A stretch of 52,911 nucleotides of DNA from CAZLMW01 sp964560875 (lineage in GTDB: Bacteria > Myxococcota_A > UBA9042). Each line of letters opens with the position of its first letter. The first letter of the stretch is position 1. Below are positions 41,765-50,929 of the stretch, in pieces. The stretch is from positions 1-52,911 of the forward strand of contig CAZLMW010000052.1 of the NCBI GenBank assembly GCA_964560875.1. The letters are read 5' to 3'. The position numbers were made by a program, and so were the translations under genes. The notes beneath the pieces are model-generated. The model was not told where the DNA came from and ran no database searches. It worked only from the letters and a program-made list of their open reading frames with translations.

Positions 41765-44107
41765 ATGATCGCCAACACCCGCCCCAGCAAAACAAGCCAA
41801 ACAAGCCAAACAAGCCAAACAAGCCAAACAAGCCAAACAAGCCAAACAAGCAAAACAAGCAAAACAAGCCGAACAAGCCCAACAAGCCGAACAAGCCCGG
41901 GCAAAACCAAGTCCATCCTGACGATGAGCCTGCACGCCGCAGGCCTGCTCGCAATCGTCGCAGTCACCGCTACAAGCGGGTGCGGCGCGCACGACACGTA
42001 CGTCAAAGCCGATGACGCCGCGCTCGGCCGTGTCGTCATCTACCGCAACGGAATCGCCTACTTCGAGCGCCGCGCCCGCACCGAGGGCCGCACGCTCGCC
42101 ATCGCCGTGCCCGAGAACAAGGTCAATGACTTCCTCAAGTCGCTGACCGTGACCGACGCCAAGACGGGGGAGACGCTCCCGGTCTCCTTCCCGACCCGCA
42201 AACGCAGCGGCCGCGGCACAGTCGCCATGACGATTCAGCTCCCCTCGGCGAAAACTCGCGACCTGGTCCTGAGCTACATCACCGACGCGCCCGCGTGGAA
42301 GTCGACGTATCGCGTGGTGGTCAACAACAAGGGCAAAGTGCAGCTGCAAGGGTGGGCCATCGTCGACAATACGAGCGGCGAAGACTGGCGCCAGGTGAAG
42401 GTCGGCGTCGGCTCCTCATCAGCGCTGTCATTTCGCTACGACCTGCGTACGGTGCGGCGCGTGTATCGCGAGATGTTGCGGTCCCGTCAGCGCTTCGCCC
42501 ATGCGCCCCCGACCGGCGGAGCGGTCCATCGCACCACAGTCAAGAACGGCCGCGTCGTCATGAACCTCGACGACGCGCACATCCCGCGGCCAGCCGGTCA
42601 CCCGGAAAAAGAGGTCGCCGCCGCCGAACGCGTGCGGTCCCGTGGCGGACTCGGAAGGTTCCTTCCTTTCGCCACCAGCAAAGCAGCGAAGAGCGCCGAT
42701 AAGGACTCCGAGGAGGTGAAGAAACGCAAGATCCGCTACGACCGCGCACGCCGACAGTGGGCCCGAAGCCAGGCGCGGGGAAGCCAGCAGGTCAAGTCGA
42801 TCGCCAAGCGCCTCGCGAAATCGAGTCAGCCGGTGGTTATCGAGGGCTACGCCCGCTCCGGGGAGGCCGCGCCGACCGCTCGAGCTCGCGACCGCGCCAA
42901 CACGCTCCGCAACGCGCTGATCCGGGAAGGCGTCGCCCCCGCGCGCATCAAGATCGCCGCAAAGGGCGTCGTCCGAGGCCACGGTGCCGGTGTTGCCGTC
43001 GTGCTCAAGAAACCCGCCGCAGGAGCGAAGCGGGCCGCCGTCATGTCGGACGAACCCGTCGGTGAGAGCCACTTCGAGTCGAAGCTGCCGATGACCGTCG
43101 CCAAGGGCACCAGCGCCATGGTCAGCGTCGTCACCAAGGGCACGGCGGGCGAGATCGTCTACCTCTTCGATCCGGATACCCGCCGCGGCAACCGTCGGTT
43201 CGCGTTCAAGGCCGTGCGCTTCGCAAACCCAACCGATTCGACCCTCGACGCCGGCCCAATGACCGTCTACGGCGAGAAGCGCTTCATCGGCGAAGGCATG
43301 ACATCGGCCATCCCGCCCAAGTCCAACGCCATCGTGCCGTTCGCGATGGACCGCCAGGTTCGCGTGGAACGCAGCCGGGAGTTCGATGACCGCATCGCCA
43401 AGCTGCTCGAGGTCAAGCGGGGCATCCTGACGGCGAAGGTCAACCACGTGCGCCGCACGCGCTTTGTGATGAACAACCGCTCGGGTCGCTCGCTGAAGCT
43501 CTTCGTCCGCCACACCGTCGGCAAGGGCTGGAAGCTCGCCAAGCACCCAAAGATCTTCGAGAAGCTGGGCGAAACGCATCTGTTCACCATGACGCTCGAG
43601 CCGCACGAGCACCGCCAACTCGTGCTCGAAGAGACGACGCCCTTGCAGCGCAGCATCGACCTCCGTTCCGCCCGCGGCATCTCACTGATGCGCCGCTACA
43701 TCGCCGAAAACGGCAAAATGGGCCCGTTTGGGCGCCAGCTCGTTGGCATCCTGGCCGAGTACAAGCGCATCGGACACCTCGGCGAGGTCGTCAACCACCT
43801 CCGCCAGCGCAACGTCGAGTACCGCACGCGCATGGATGAGCTCCACGGCCAGATCGCGAGCCTGAAGATGGTCCGGGCCGGCTCCACGCTGCTGCGCCAC
43901 CTGCAAAAGAAGATGCGCGAGATGAGCAACGCGGTGCAGAAGACCACGATCAAGGTCGTGAACACCGAAGAGCAGCTGATGCTGTCGCGGATTCGTTTCC
44001 ACGACGGCGTGAGCGAGCTGCTGCTTCCGGCCAAGCGCGCGGCCAGCGGTGACGACAACGACAACCAGACATCGCCCGAAAAGGCGACCAAGACGACCGG
44101 CGTTTAG
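41765..44107 (+). CDS. DUF4139-family lipoprotein with inserted OmpA-like segment
   Basis: A 780-aa protein. The ATG at 41765 has GGAG 11 bases upstream. It would place 52 residues, largely Thr-Ser-Gln repeats, ahead of a signal peptide with lipobox T-S-G-C (Cys73). ATG 41924 is the alternative and would drop that repeat. The mature part matches DUF4139 (V-V-I-Y-R-N-G-I-A-Y-F-E and a later T-A-G-E-I-V-Y beta region). Between its halves lies an OmpA-like stretch of about 70 residues (I-A-K-R-L-A-K, V-I-E-G-Y-A, R-A-N-T-L-R-N-A-L-I, G-V-A-P-A-R-I). Predicted to be a lipid-anchored envelope protein. Confidence 0.75.
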   Translation: MIANTRPSKTSQTSQTSQTSQTSQTSQTSKTSKTSRTSPTSRTSPGKTKSILTMSLHAAGLLAIVAVTATSGCGAHDTYVKADDAALGRVVIYRNGIAYFERRARTEGRTLAIAVPENKVNDFLKSLTVTDAKTGETLPVSFPTRKRSGRGTVAMTIQLPSAKTRDLVLSYITDAPAWKSTYRVVVNNKGKVQLQGWAIVDNTSGEDWRQVKVGVGSSSALSFRYDLRTVRRVYREMLRSRQRFAHAPPTGGAVHRTTVKNGRVVMNLDDAHIPRPAGHPEKEVAAAERVRSRGGLGRFLPFATSKAAKSADKDSEEVKKRKIRYDRARRQWARSQARGSQQVKSIAKRLAKSSQPVVIEGYARSGEAAPTARARDRANTLRNALIREGVAPARIKIAAKGVVRGHGAGVAVVLKKPAAGAKRAAVMSDEPVGESHFESKLPMTVAKGTSAMVSVVTKGTAGEIVYLFDPDTRRGNRRFAFKAVRFANPTDSTLDAGPMTVYGEKRFIGEGMTSAIPPKSNAIVPFAMDRQVRVERSREFDDRIAKLLEVKRGILTAKVNHVRRTRFVMNNRSGRSLKLFVRHTVGKGWKLAKHPKIFEKLGETHLFTMTLEPHEHRQLVLEETTPLQRSIDLRSARGISLMRRYIAENGKMGPFGRQLVGILAEYKRIGHLGEVVNHLRQRNVEYRTRMDELHGQIASLKMVRAGSTLLRHLQKKMREMSNAVQKTTIKVVNTEEQLMLSRIRFHDGVSELLLPAKRAASGDDNDNQTSPEKATKTTGV
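41790..41897 (+). repeat. 9-bp tandem array, 12 copies (consensus AAACAAGCC)
   Basis: Six perfect AAACAAGCC units (41790-41843), then variants AAACAAGCA, AAACAAGCA, AAACAAGCC, GAACAAGCC, CAACAAGCC and GAACAAGCC to 41897. From ATG 41765 it is in frame and encodes a Thr-Ser-Gln/Lys/Arg/Pro repeat. Its decay toward the 3' end suggests expansion at the 5' side. It resembles the 9-bp array at 3169-3231 in unit length and gene-5' placement but not in sequence. Confidence 0.95.
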
Positions 44108-44336
44108 CCCGGCCTTGTCATCACGGATGGAAGGTATGGCGTTCAAGGTGCAAGTCATGTGGTGAATGCGAGGTGCAGGAGTGGCAGCGTCACTTCAAAC
44201 CGAGGATTCGCCGCAGGACGCCGCAGATTGGACGTCAGACCGACCGACGAGGTGACAAAGACGGGTTTAGCTGCAATTCGGTTCGGGTGGGCTCGGACCG
44301 AAAACTACAGGTGCAGGACAGGCTGCGCCGGTTTGT

Positions 44337-44371
44337 GACCCCCTCTCGTTGCCTCCCAGCGAGAGGGGGTC
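44337..44371. terminator. Perfect 12-bp stem hairpin, bidirectional terminator candidate
   Basis: GACCCCCTCTCG (44337-44348) and CGAGAGGGGGTC (44360-44371) are perfect complements around an 11-base loop. It lies between the convergent DUF4139 gene (ends 44107) and methyltransferase gene (ends 44416). No T-run follows, so termination may be weak or depend on another factor. The rest of 44108-44415 shows no gene. Confidence 0.65.
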
Positions 44372-44415
44372 GTCATTTAAGCCCGGTGAAGTGTGGACCG
44401 GGCCAAGTGGGATGC

Positions 44416-45264
44416 TTACAGCTTGGCGGCAAATGCGAGGCGTTCGGCCCGGAACAGCATGGCCCAGCCGGCGCCTTCTCCTCCCATCTCTCGCTGCCAG
44501 TCGGTGTTGCTGCCGTCCGCCATCAGACCAAACCCATGCCGACGCAACATCGCGCGCACGTCTGCCGGACGCATCCCGCCGACGAGAGGCTCGGAGATGG
44601 TCGCGAACACACGGTGTACGATCCGATTTCCGCGCGTCAGGCCGATGGGCTCGGGCAGCATGTACGTCATGGCGAGGCGACTGTCGGGTGCGCTCAGCGA
44701 CGAGATGGTGGCAAGCGTCGCTTCGGTGGCTTCTCGCGCGAGGTACATCGTCACGCCTTCCCAGATCCAAAATGTCGGGATGGTCGGGTCGAAGCCGCAT
44801 TCGACGAGGCGATCGCCCATGGATTCCTGTTCGAAGTCGACGGCGACGTACCGGATGTCGCGGCAACGGGCCGGTAATTGGGCAGCTTTGCGCCGTTTGT
44901 AGGCCTGCGACGCGGGATGGTCGATCTCAAACGCCACGACGTCTGCGAGCTCATCGAAACGATAGGGCCGAGCATCGAGTCCGGCCCCGACGACCACAAG
45001 TTGCCGATTGCCCTGCTGGATTCCCTGCAGCATCAACGCGTCGATCGTGGCCGTGCGCAGCCGCATGTGATCGACCAAACCTGCCGAGATCGCGCGGCGT
45101 GCGACGGTCGACATGAAAGCACCGAGACGGCCGGGTGACGATGCGGCGAGCGAACGGGTGTAGGCCCTCGGTATCAAGCGCGCGGTGACGTCATCGTCGA
45201 GTCCACTGGCAGCGCGCGCCCATGCCACAACGGCAGCGGTGGTTGAGGGTCGGTTTTCGCGCAT
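44416..45264 (-). CDS. Class I SAM-dependent methyltransferase (LCM/TIGR00027-like)
   Basis: A 282-aa protein with V-V-G-A-G-L-D-A-R-P-Y-R (motif I), E-I-D-H-P-A-S-Q and W-I-W-E-G-V-T-M-Y-L, which are typical of leucine-carboxyl-methyltransferase-fold enzymes of the TIGR00027 group often seen in actinobacteria and myxobacteria. The substrate is unknown. Its ATG is directly adjacent to the stop of the upstream methyltransferase (TGAATG), so the two are translated together. Confidence 0.85.
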   Translation of the reverse strand: MRENRPSTTAAVVAWARAASGLDDDVTARLIPRAYTRSLAASSPGRLGAFMSTVARRAISAGLVDHMRLRTATIDALMLQGIQQGNRQLVVVGAGLDARPYRFDELADVVAFEIDHPASQAYKRRKAAQLPARCRDIRYVAVDFEQESMGDRLVECGFDPTIPTFWIWEGVTMYLAREATEATLATISSLSAPDSRLAMTYMLPEPIGLTRGNRIVHRVFATISEPLVGGMRPADVRAMLRRHGFGLMADGSNTDWQREMGGEGAGWAMLFRAERLAFAAKL

Positions 45265-45999
45265 TCAGACCTCAAGAGCTGGCAGGGATTGGGCCGGTCT
45301 CGCGCCTTCGGGAGCGGACACACAGTGAAGACCGAGGCCGCCCAGCGTGTGATGGCAGCGGATCGACTCGAAGCCACCGTCGGCGAAGAGCTGCTCGACG
45401 AGCGAGACGTTGAGGCGCCCGGCAGCGGCCGACGCGACCCGCCAAAGCACCATGGACAGCGCGAAGCGGAAGGCCTGGTACCAGCGCCCGGCGGCGAGGT
45501 TTCGTTCGGACCACGCGTGACGACCTGCGGCGACGATCGAGCCCTCACGGCGGGGCTCCATCAGGATCACGGCGCCGTTGGGCCGGAGGACGCGTCGCAT
45601 CTCGCGCAGGACGCCGAGACGATCGGGCACCAGGTAGAGGAACGAGTGGCCCACGGCGAGATCGAACGAGTCGTCGTCGAAATCCATAGCCGTCGCGTCC
45701 GCGACGTGGAACTCGATGTTGGGCAAGTGGCTGTAGGCACGGTCATGCCAGCGGCGAGCGCGGCCGATCATCAAACGGGCGTTGTCGATCCCGACAATGT
45801 GCGACTGCGGGCCGAGTCTTTCGGCAAGGACGAACGAACTGACGCCCGGTCCGCAGCCGAGGTCGAGCACGCGAAGCGGGCCGTGATCGGCCGGAAGATG
45901 GTCGAGAAGGCGCGCGATCTGTTCGCGCCAGAGGGCTTGGGCGGTGAGCCAGTCGTAGGCCCAGGCGCCCACATCAAAGACGGGCAAGCGCGTATTCAT
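45265..45999 (-). CDS. Class I SAM-dependent methyltransferase (Methyltransf_11)
   Basis: A 244-aa protein with V-L-D-L-G-C-G-P-G (SAM-binding motif I), G-I-D-N-A-R-L-M-I, D-A-T-A-M-D-F-D-D-D-S-F-D-L-A-V-G and the L-R-E-M-R-R-V-L-R-P-N-G motif. The C-terminal part is helical and hydrophobic, suggesting membrane contact. The substrate is unclear. ATG 45999 was chosen; an upstream GTG is possible. It is the first gene of the pair with 44416-45264. Confidence 0.85.
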   Translation of the reverse strand: MNTRLPVFDVGAWAYDWLTAQALWREQIARLLDHLPADHGPLRVLDLGCGPGVSSFVLAERLGPQSHIVGIDNARLMIGRARRWHDRAYSHLPNIEFHVADATAMDFDDDSFDLAVGHSFLYLVPDRLGVLREMRRVLRPNGAVILMEPRREGSIVAAGRHAWSERNLAAGRWYQAFRFALSMVLWRVASAAAGRLNVSLVEQLFADGGFESIRCHHTLGGLGLHCVSAPEGARPAQSLPALEV

Positions 46000-46174
46000 G
46001 GGCCGCGCGAGATACCACGGAGCGCGAGGATCTGCCACGGACGAGACGCCGCGCGCACCGATGCAAGGTTGGGGGCGGGAATAGACTCACGCTGTTTTTG
46101 GTTTTGCGCGGGACACCCCGTCGCTACCCTTGAACCGGCCGGACCTCAGCGTTCCGGTCGCTCCGGAGGCCGCC

Positions 46175-47773
46175 ATGCATCGCTTTCCCGTCACCGTCCT
46201 GGCCCTGCTGCTCACGACGTGCCAACCGTCCGATGGCTACGTCGCCGATGTCGACCAGGGCCCGGATGCGGCGGCATTGCTGGCGATCAACCTCGACGAT
46301 GCCTTCACAGTCCCAGCGGCGGCGATGCCGTCCGACCGTGAGCCAGGCGCCGAATCGACTCCACTCGAAGCCACCGGGGCGGAGCTGCTGATCGACGGCA
46401 AGCGCGTGGCGCGCATCGAGGTCCCAAGCGACGGGGCGATGTTCGAAGGCCACGCCGCCTGGCAGGTGCCGCCCGGTCAGGATGTGACGGTTGAAGTCGA
46501 GCTGGTCGGCCGCGGTCAACACGTTCGCAGCAAGCCGCTGACGGTCCGCGCCGATGCAGACAGCGTGATCCAGGTCAAAGCGAGTCGCGGAGAGGACGGC
46601 AAGCTGAATGTCGCTGTCGAAAACGTCGCCCAGCTCGCCACCGAGGACGGTGCTAGCGTCGATTACGCGAAAACGAATCTTCCGCAGGCCCGCCTGCCCA
46701 GCCTCGGAGCAGGACCCGCCCGCGCCCTGTTCGCGATGCTCCGCGACCCACAGGTCGCTGTCGTCACGCCTGAAGCTGCCCACCCGGATCCGCAAAACCA
46801 CGTCGGACCACTCGTCGCATTCGCGCCGATCCGCGAGGTCGAACAGCGCCGAAAGCCCACGACCGAGCGCCCCGCGCCCGAAGCCACTACCCAGGCAACC
46901 CGAGCAGCCGTCGAGCAACGCAAGCCGCACGAAACCGAGGCGGACTCACCGGCCGCAACGCCGTCAAAGGCCGTCCCTGCGCACATCCGCTACTACTCGT
47001 ACTGCACCTGCGGCAAGCCGGTCACCAACCGCTACTACCTGCTCAGCGGCGAGCGCGCCGGCGAGCCCATTCGGGTCAGCGGACACACCGATTGGTTTGG
47101 CATGTTGCTGGTTCGCGACGTGGATTCAGCGTCCGCCTTCTTCGGCAAGGGCCAGCGTGCTCGCAAACGCCACTACAACTTCGTTCCCGGCACAGAGCAG
47201 ACCCGCCACAACATACTCGACGCGCTCAAACACGCCGATCCCAACGACATCCTGACCGCCCTGCTCGACCTGCGGACAGAGCCCGTGCCCGCCGCCAAAG
47301 ACGCCCTCGTGGCCATGCTCGACCGCGACAACGAGGTGATCTGGCGAAACGCTGCTGTGACCCTCTCGTACTTCGATGACGTCGACGACATCGTCGCTCG
47401 GTATGTGGCCGAGCTCAGCCAACTGGGTCCCAACACCGAAAAAGCAGCCTTCATCCTCGGCGCGCTGCGACGACCGTCTGCCCTGGCCGCGCTCGACATC
47501 GCGCTGAAGTCCGAGAACGCTGAACTGCGACGCATCGGAGCATGGTCTGTCGGATTCATCGCACACGAGGCCGGCCGGTCACTGCTCGTGAACATGCTCG
47601 CCGATCCGAACCCGCAAGTTCGCGCCGAGATCGCGCTCGCTCTTGGCCGAATCGGACCCCGCGACGCCGCTGGCAACAACGTTGACGAAACGCTCGAAGC
47701 GCTTGAGGCGCTGATGGGCGATGCCGACCGTTCGGTGATGCAGCGCGCCGAAGAAGCCGTCGTGCGTCCGTGA
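46175..47773 (+). CDS. Putative lipoprotein with HEAT-like repeats
   Basis: A 532-aa protein from ATG 46175, with GGAGG six bases upstream. A short signal peptide ends in lipobox L-T-T-C (Cys16). A middle region is Pro/Thr/Ala-rich. Residues about 370-525 contain HEAT-like helical repeats (for example L-V-A-M-L-D-R-D-N-E-V-I-W-R-N-A-A-V-T-L, and R-R-I-G-A-W-S-V-G-F-I). HEAT arrays mediate protein binding. It is followed 54 bp later by the ABC transporter and may belong with it. The function is unknown. Confidence 0.72.
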   Translation: MHRFPVTVLALLLTTCQPSDGYVADVDQGPDAAALLAINLDDAFTVPAAAMPSDREPGAESTPLEATGAELLIDGKRVARIEVPSDGAMFEGHAAWQVPPGQDVTVEVELVGRGQHVRSKPLTVRADADSVIQVKASRGEDGKLNVAVENVAQLATEDGASVDYAKTNLPQARLPSLGAGPARALFAMLRDPQVAVVTPEAAHPDPQNHVGPLVAFAPIREVEQRRKPTTERPAPEATTQATRAAVEQRKPHETEADSPAATPSKAVPAHIRYYSYCTCGKPVTNRYYLLSGERAGEPIRVSGHTDWFGMLLVRDVDSASAFFGKGQRARKRHYNFVPGTEQTRHNILDALKHADPNDILTALLDLRTEPVPAAKDALVAMLDRDNEVIWRNAAVTLSYFDDVDDIVARYVAELSQLGPNTEKAAFILGALRRPSALAALDIALKSENAELRRIGAWSVGFIAHEAGRSLLVNMLADPNPQVRAEIALALGRIGPRDAAGNNVDETLEALEALMGDADRSVMQRAEEAVVRP

Positions 47774-47827
47774 GCAAGACAGACCTGCGGGCGTTGACCG
47801 GCGGCTCACGCGTCCTTTCGTGGGCCG

Positions 47828-49663
47828 GTGACCAAACCCGCGACCCAGACCGATAGCAACGGCAGCACCCTCTCTCGCTTCATCGGGGTGTTCGGCTACA
47901 CCCGCCGCGCGATCGATCTCGTCTGGCAGACCAACCGGACGCTGACCTTCGCGTTGCTCGGCTTGACCATCGTCGGCGGCTTGCTGCCACCAGCGCTAGC
48001 ATGGGTCGCACAGCTCATCATTGACGCCGTTCTCAAGGCCGCTGACACAGGCGCCGAGGCCGATCGCTGGACCGCGCTGACCTGGGTCGGTGTCGAAGGC
48101 GGGCTGATCGTGATTCTCGCCGGTGTGCAGCGCGCGATCGATGTGTGCAACTCGCTGCTCCGCGCTCAGCTCGGCCACCGCGTTAACGTCCTCATCCTCG
48201 AAAAGGCGCTCACGCTGCAGCTCGCCGACTTCGAAGACGCCGAATTCTACGACTCGATGACCCGGGCGCGTCGGGAGGCCAGCCATCGGCCCCTCTCGCT
48301 CGTTCGCCGCAGCTTCGGCCTGACCCAAAACGCGATCTCGCTGCTGTCCTACGCAGGTCTGCTCGTTGCGCTTTCGCCGTGGGCGGTCGTCATCCTCGCC
48401 GTCGCCGCCATCCCATCGTTCGTGGCCGAGACGCGATTCGCCGGCCAGGCGTTCCGGCTGTTTTCGTGGCGGGCACCCGAGACCCGCCAACGCGCCTATC
48501 TCGAGATGCTGATCGCCCGCGAGGACCACGCCAAAGAGGTCAAGCTGTTCGACCTCGGCCGCGTCTTTCTCGACCGCTACGAGGCCATCTTCAACACCGT
48601 CTACGGCGAAGACCGCGACCTGACGCTGCGGCGTGGATTCTGGGGGTTCGTGCTCGGGCTGCTGGGCACTTCGGCCTTGTACGGCGCGTACATCTGGATC
48701 GCGCTGCGCACCATCGCCGGCAATCTGACGCTCGGACAAATGGCGATGTACCTGGCCGTGTTCAAGCAGGGACAGGCAGCGTTTTCGGCGATCCTGAGCG
48801 CGGTCGGCGGCATGTATGAAGACAACCTGTACCTGTCCAATCTCTATGCGTTTCTCGAGCGCGACGTGACGCCACGTATCGAGGGTGCGACCAGCGGCCC
48901 GGACCCCAAAGACGGCGTGCGCTTCATCGATGTCAGCTTCACGTATCCCGGGGCCGAGACGCCCGCGCTCGACCGCATCAACCTGCACATCGAGCCCGGC
49001 AAACGCCTCGCGCTTGTGGGTCACAACGGCAGCGGAAAGACGACGCTGATCAAGCTCTTGTCACGTCTGTACAAGCCGACAGGCGGGCGGATCACGCTGG
49101 ATGGCTTGGACCTTGAAGAGTGGGACGAGAACGCCCTGCGACGGCGAATCGGTGTCATCTTCCAAGACTTTGTTCGCTACCAGCTCAAGGTCGGGGAGAA
49201 CATCGGGGCCGGGGATGCACCGCGCATCGACGACGAGGACGGTTGGAGCGAAGCCGCACGAAAAGGCATGGCAGCGCCGTTCATCGATGGCTTCGGTGAC
49301 GGCTACCAGACTCAGCTGGGCCGGTGGTTCAAGAACGGCCGCGAATTGAGCCTCGGCCAGTGGCAGAAGGTGGCGCTATCGCGCGCGTTCATGCGCCGCG
49401 ACGCCGATATCCTGGTGCTCGACGAACCCACCGCTGCGATGGACGCTGAAGCCGAAGCCGAGATTTTTCACCGCCTGTCCGAGCTGACCGACGAACAGAT
49501 GGCCATCCTGATCAGCCATCGCTTCTCAACTGTGCGCATGGCCGACGATATCGTTGTCCTGGACGCCGGCCGCATCGCCGAAAGGGGCGACCACGCGGCG
49601 TTGATGGCAAACGCAGGCATCTACGCGCACCTGTTTACGCTGCAGGCAGAGGGCTATCGGTAG
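47828..49663 (+). CDS. ABC transporter, fused permease and ATPase (exporter type)
   Basis: A 611-aa half-transporter from GTG 47828. Six TM segments occupy about residues 30-330. The nucleotide-binding domain has Walker A G-H-N-G-S-G-K-T-T (about 397), a Q-loop V-I-F-Q-D, signature L-S-L-G-Q (in place of LSGGQ, about 507), Walker B L-V-L-D-E-P-T and switch His in L-I-S-H-R. It would dimerise to export lipids, peptides or drugs. The substrate is unknown. Confidence 0.9.
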   Translation: MTKPATQTDSNGSTLSRFIGVFGYTRRAIDLVWQTNRTLTFALLGLTIVGGLLPPALAWVAQLIIDAVLKAADTGAEADRWTALTWVGVEGGLIVILAGVQRAIDVCNSLLRAQLGHRVNVLILEKALTLQLADFEDAEFYDSMTRARREASHRPLSLVRRSFGLTQNAISLLSYAGLLVALSPWAVVILAVAAIPSFVAETRFAGQAFRLFSWRAPETRQRAYLEMLIAREDHAKEVKLFDLGRVFLDRYEAIFNTVYGEDRDLTLRRGFWGFVLGLLGTSALYGAYIWIALRTIAGNLTLGQMAMYLAVFKQGQAAFSAILSAVGGMYEDNLYLSNLYAFLERDVTPRIEGATSGPDPKDGVRFIDVSFTYPGAETPALDRINLHIEPGKRLALVGHNGSGKTTLIKLLSRLYKPTGGRITLDGLDLEEWDENALRRRIGVIFQDFVRYQLKVGENIGAGDAPRIDDEDGWSEAARKGMAAPFIDGFGDGYQTQLGRWFKNGRELSLGQWQKVALSRAFMRRDADILVLDEPTAAMDAEAEAEIFHRLSELTDEQMAILISHRFSTVRMADDIVVLDAGRIAERGDHAALMANAGIYAHLFTLQAEGYR

Positions 49664-49678
49664 CGGCTGCGGGACTCG

Positions 49679-50878
49679 CTACTCGGCCTTGGTGACTTCG
49701 AGCGAAGCCGTGATGCCGTAGTGATCCGAGATGTCGTGCTGCTCGTCCTTGCCGCCGACCTTGATGGTGACTTTGCCGTCGAGCACACGCTTGGCCGACG
49801 ATTTGGTCCATTCACCCATCGTCATGACGTGGTCGATTACCGCGGCTTCACCGCCCTTGTCCGCGCCGCCCGAGACCAGCGTGTTGCTGCTGCAGAAGGT
49901 GCACGTGGCGCCATTGACCGCATACGTTGGGGCGAACCCACCCGCGATGAGCTTGTCGTAGTTCTTCGGAAGCTCCGCGACGATGCCGGGGTCGAGCTTG
50001 GGTCCGGTGTTCATGTCGCCCAGGAGCACGACGCGCCCGCTCTTGCCCTTGCCGCGCTTGACGATCTCGTCGATCTGCTTGGACTGCTCGGCTTCCCAAC
50101 TGCCCTTGTCCGGGTAGTCGATCGCGCTCAAGTTGGCGGTCAAGTGCGTGCACATCACGTGGACGCTGCCGATCGGGGACGGCGCATCGATGTCGGCGGT
50201 GAGCAGGCCGCGACGGGTCAAGACGCTCTTGAGCTCGACGTGCGCGGCGTTCTTGAGGGGAATTCGCGAGAGCAGCATCAGGCCGTTGTAGCCGCCGTAC
50301 GAGTACTTGCCGCCCGCTTTCGTGCAGATACCAACGATGGTGTCGAGGGGCTTGCCGAGGTTGCTGGCCAGGCACACGCTGCAGGTGCTGGCGATGGAGT
50401 CGAACTCCTTTTGGCACTTGCCGGTCACGCACGCCGCGAGCTCGCCGACGGTCGATTTCGCGCAGTGTTTCTGAGCGCACGGTAGCAGCTTGTCGGTGTC
50501 GCCTTTGGTGCACGCGATCGGCAGACCTGTGACGTCTTCCGGTGTCTTCTTGTAATGCACGTCGCTGAAACCGGCGGCTTTTGCAGCGGTCTCGACGGCG
50601 GCGATGTCTTCGTCCGTCCACACTTCCTGCAGACAAACGACGTCCGAGTTCAGGCCCGCGATGGCCTTGACGGCGTCCGCTTGGCGCTCCTTGGCATAGG
50701 GCACAAAGCCATACGCGAGGCCCGCGTTGTACGTCGTGGCCTCAAGATTCGCGCTCTCCTCCGACTCGCTTCCGCAGGCCGCCATGGCCAGCGAACAGCC
50801 AACAACGGCTGCCGTCGCGATCGCCGCGGCGCTGAAAACGTTCCTCGAATTGCCAGTCAAAAGCCGGTGCCCTACCAT
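49679..50878 (-). CDS. Secreted endonuclease/exonuclease/phosphatase-family lipoprotein
   Basis: A 399-aa protein from ATG 50878, with GGAGG-like bases upstream. It has a signal peptide and a lipobox A-M-A-A-C. The EEP fold is visible: T-Y-N-A-G-L near the start, V-V-C-L-Q-E-V-W, V-M-C-T-H-L-T, L-L-G-D-M-N-T-G and final I-S-D-H-Y-G. A Cys-rich insertion lies in the middle (C-x3-C pairs, about residues 125-170). EEP enzymes cleave phosphodiesters in DNA, sphingomyelin or inositol phosphates, so the substrate cannot be set. It is divergent from preT by 51 bp. Confidence 0.8.
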   Translation of the reverse strand: MVGHRLLTGNSRNVFSAAAIATAAVVGCSLAMAACGSESEESANLEATTYNAGLAYGFVPYAKERQADAVKAIAGLNSDVVCLQEVWTDEDIAAVETAAKAAGFSDVHYKKTPEDVTGLPIACTKGDTDKLLPCAQKHCAKSTVGELAACVTGKCQKEFDSIASTCSVCLASNLGKPLDTIVGICTKAGGKYSYGGYNGLMLLSRIPLKNAAHVELKSVLTRRGLLTADIDAPSPIGSVHVMCTHLTANLSAIDYPDKGSWEAEQSKQIDEIVKRGKGKSGRVVLLGDMNTGPKLDPGIVAELPKNYDKLIAGGFAPTYAVNGATCTFCSSNTLVSGGADKGGEAAVIDHVMTMGEWTKSSAKRVLDGKVTIKVGGKDEQHDISDHYGITASLEVTKAE

Positions 50879-50929
50879 CGCATCCTCCATTTCGCAGCCC
50901 GAAACCACCAGCACACGGACGGAGGCCCG

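Noticed and set aside
41790..41897. CRISPR array
   Set aside because: Units are 9 bp with no spacers and no cas genes; this is a simple tandem repeat.
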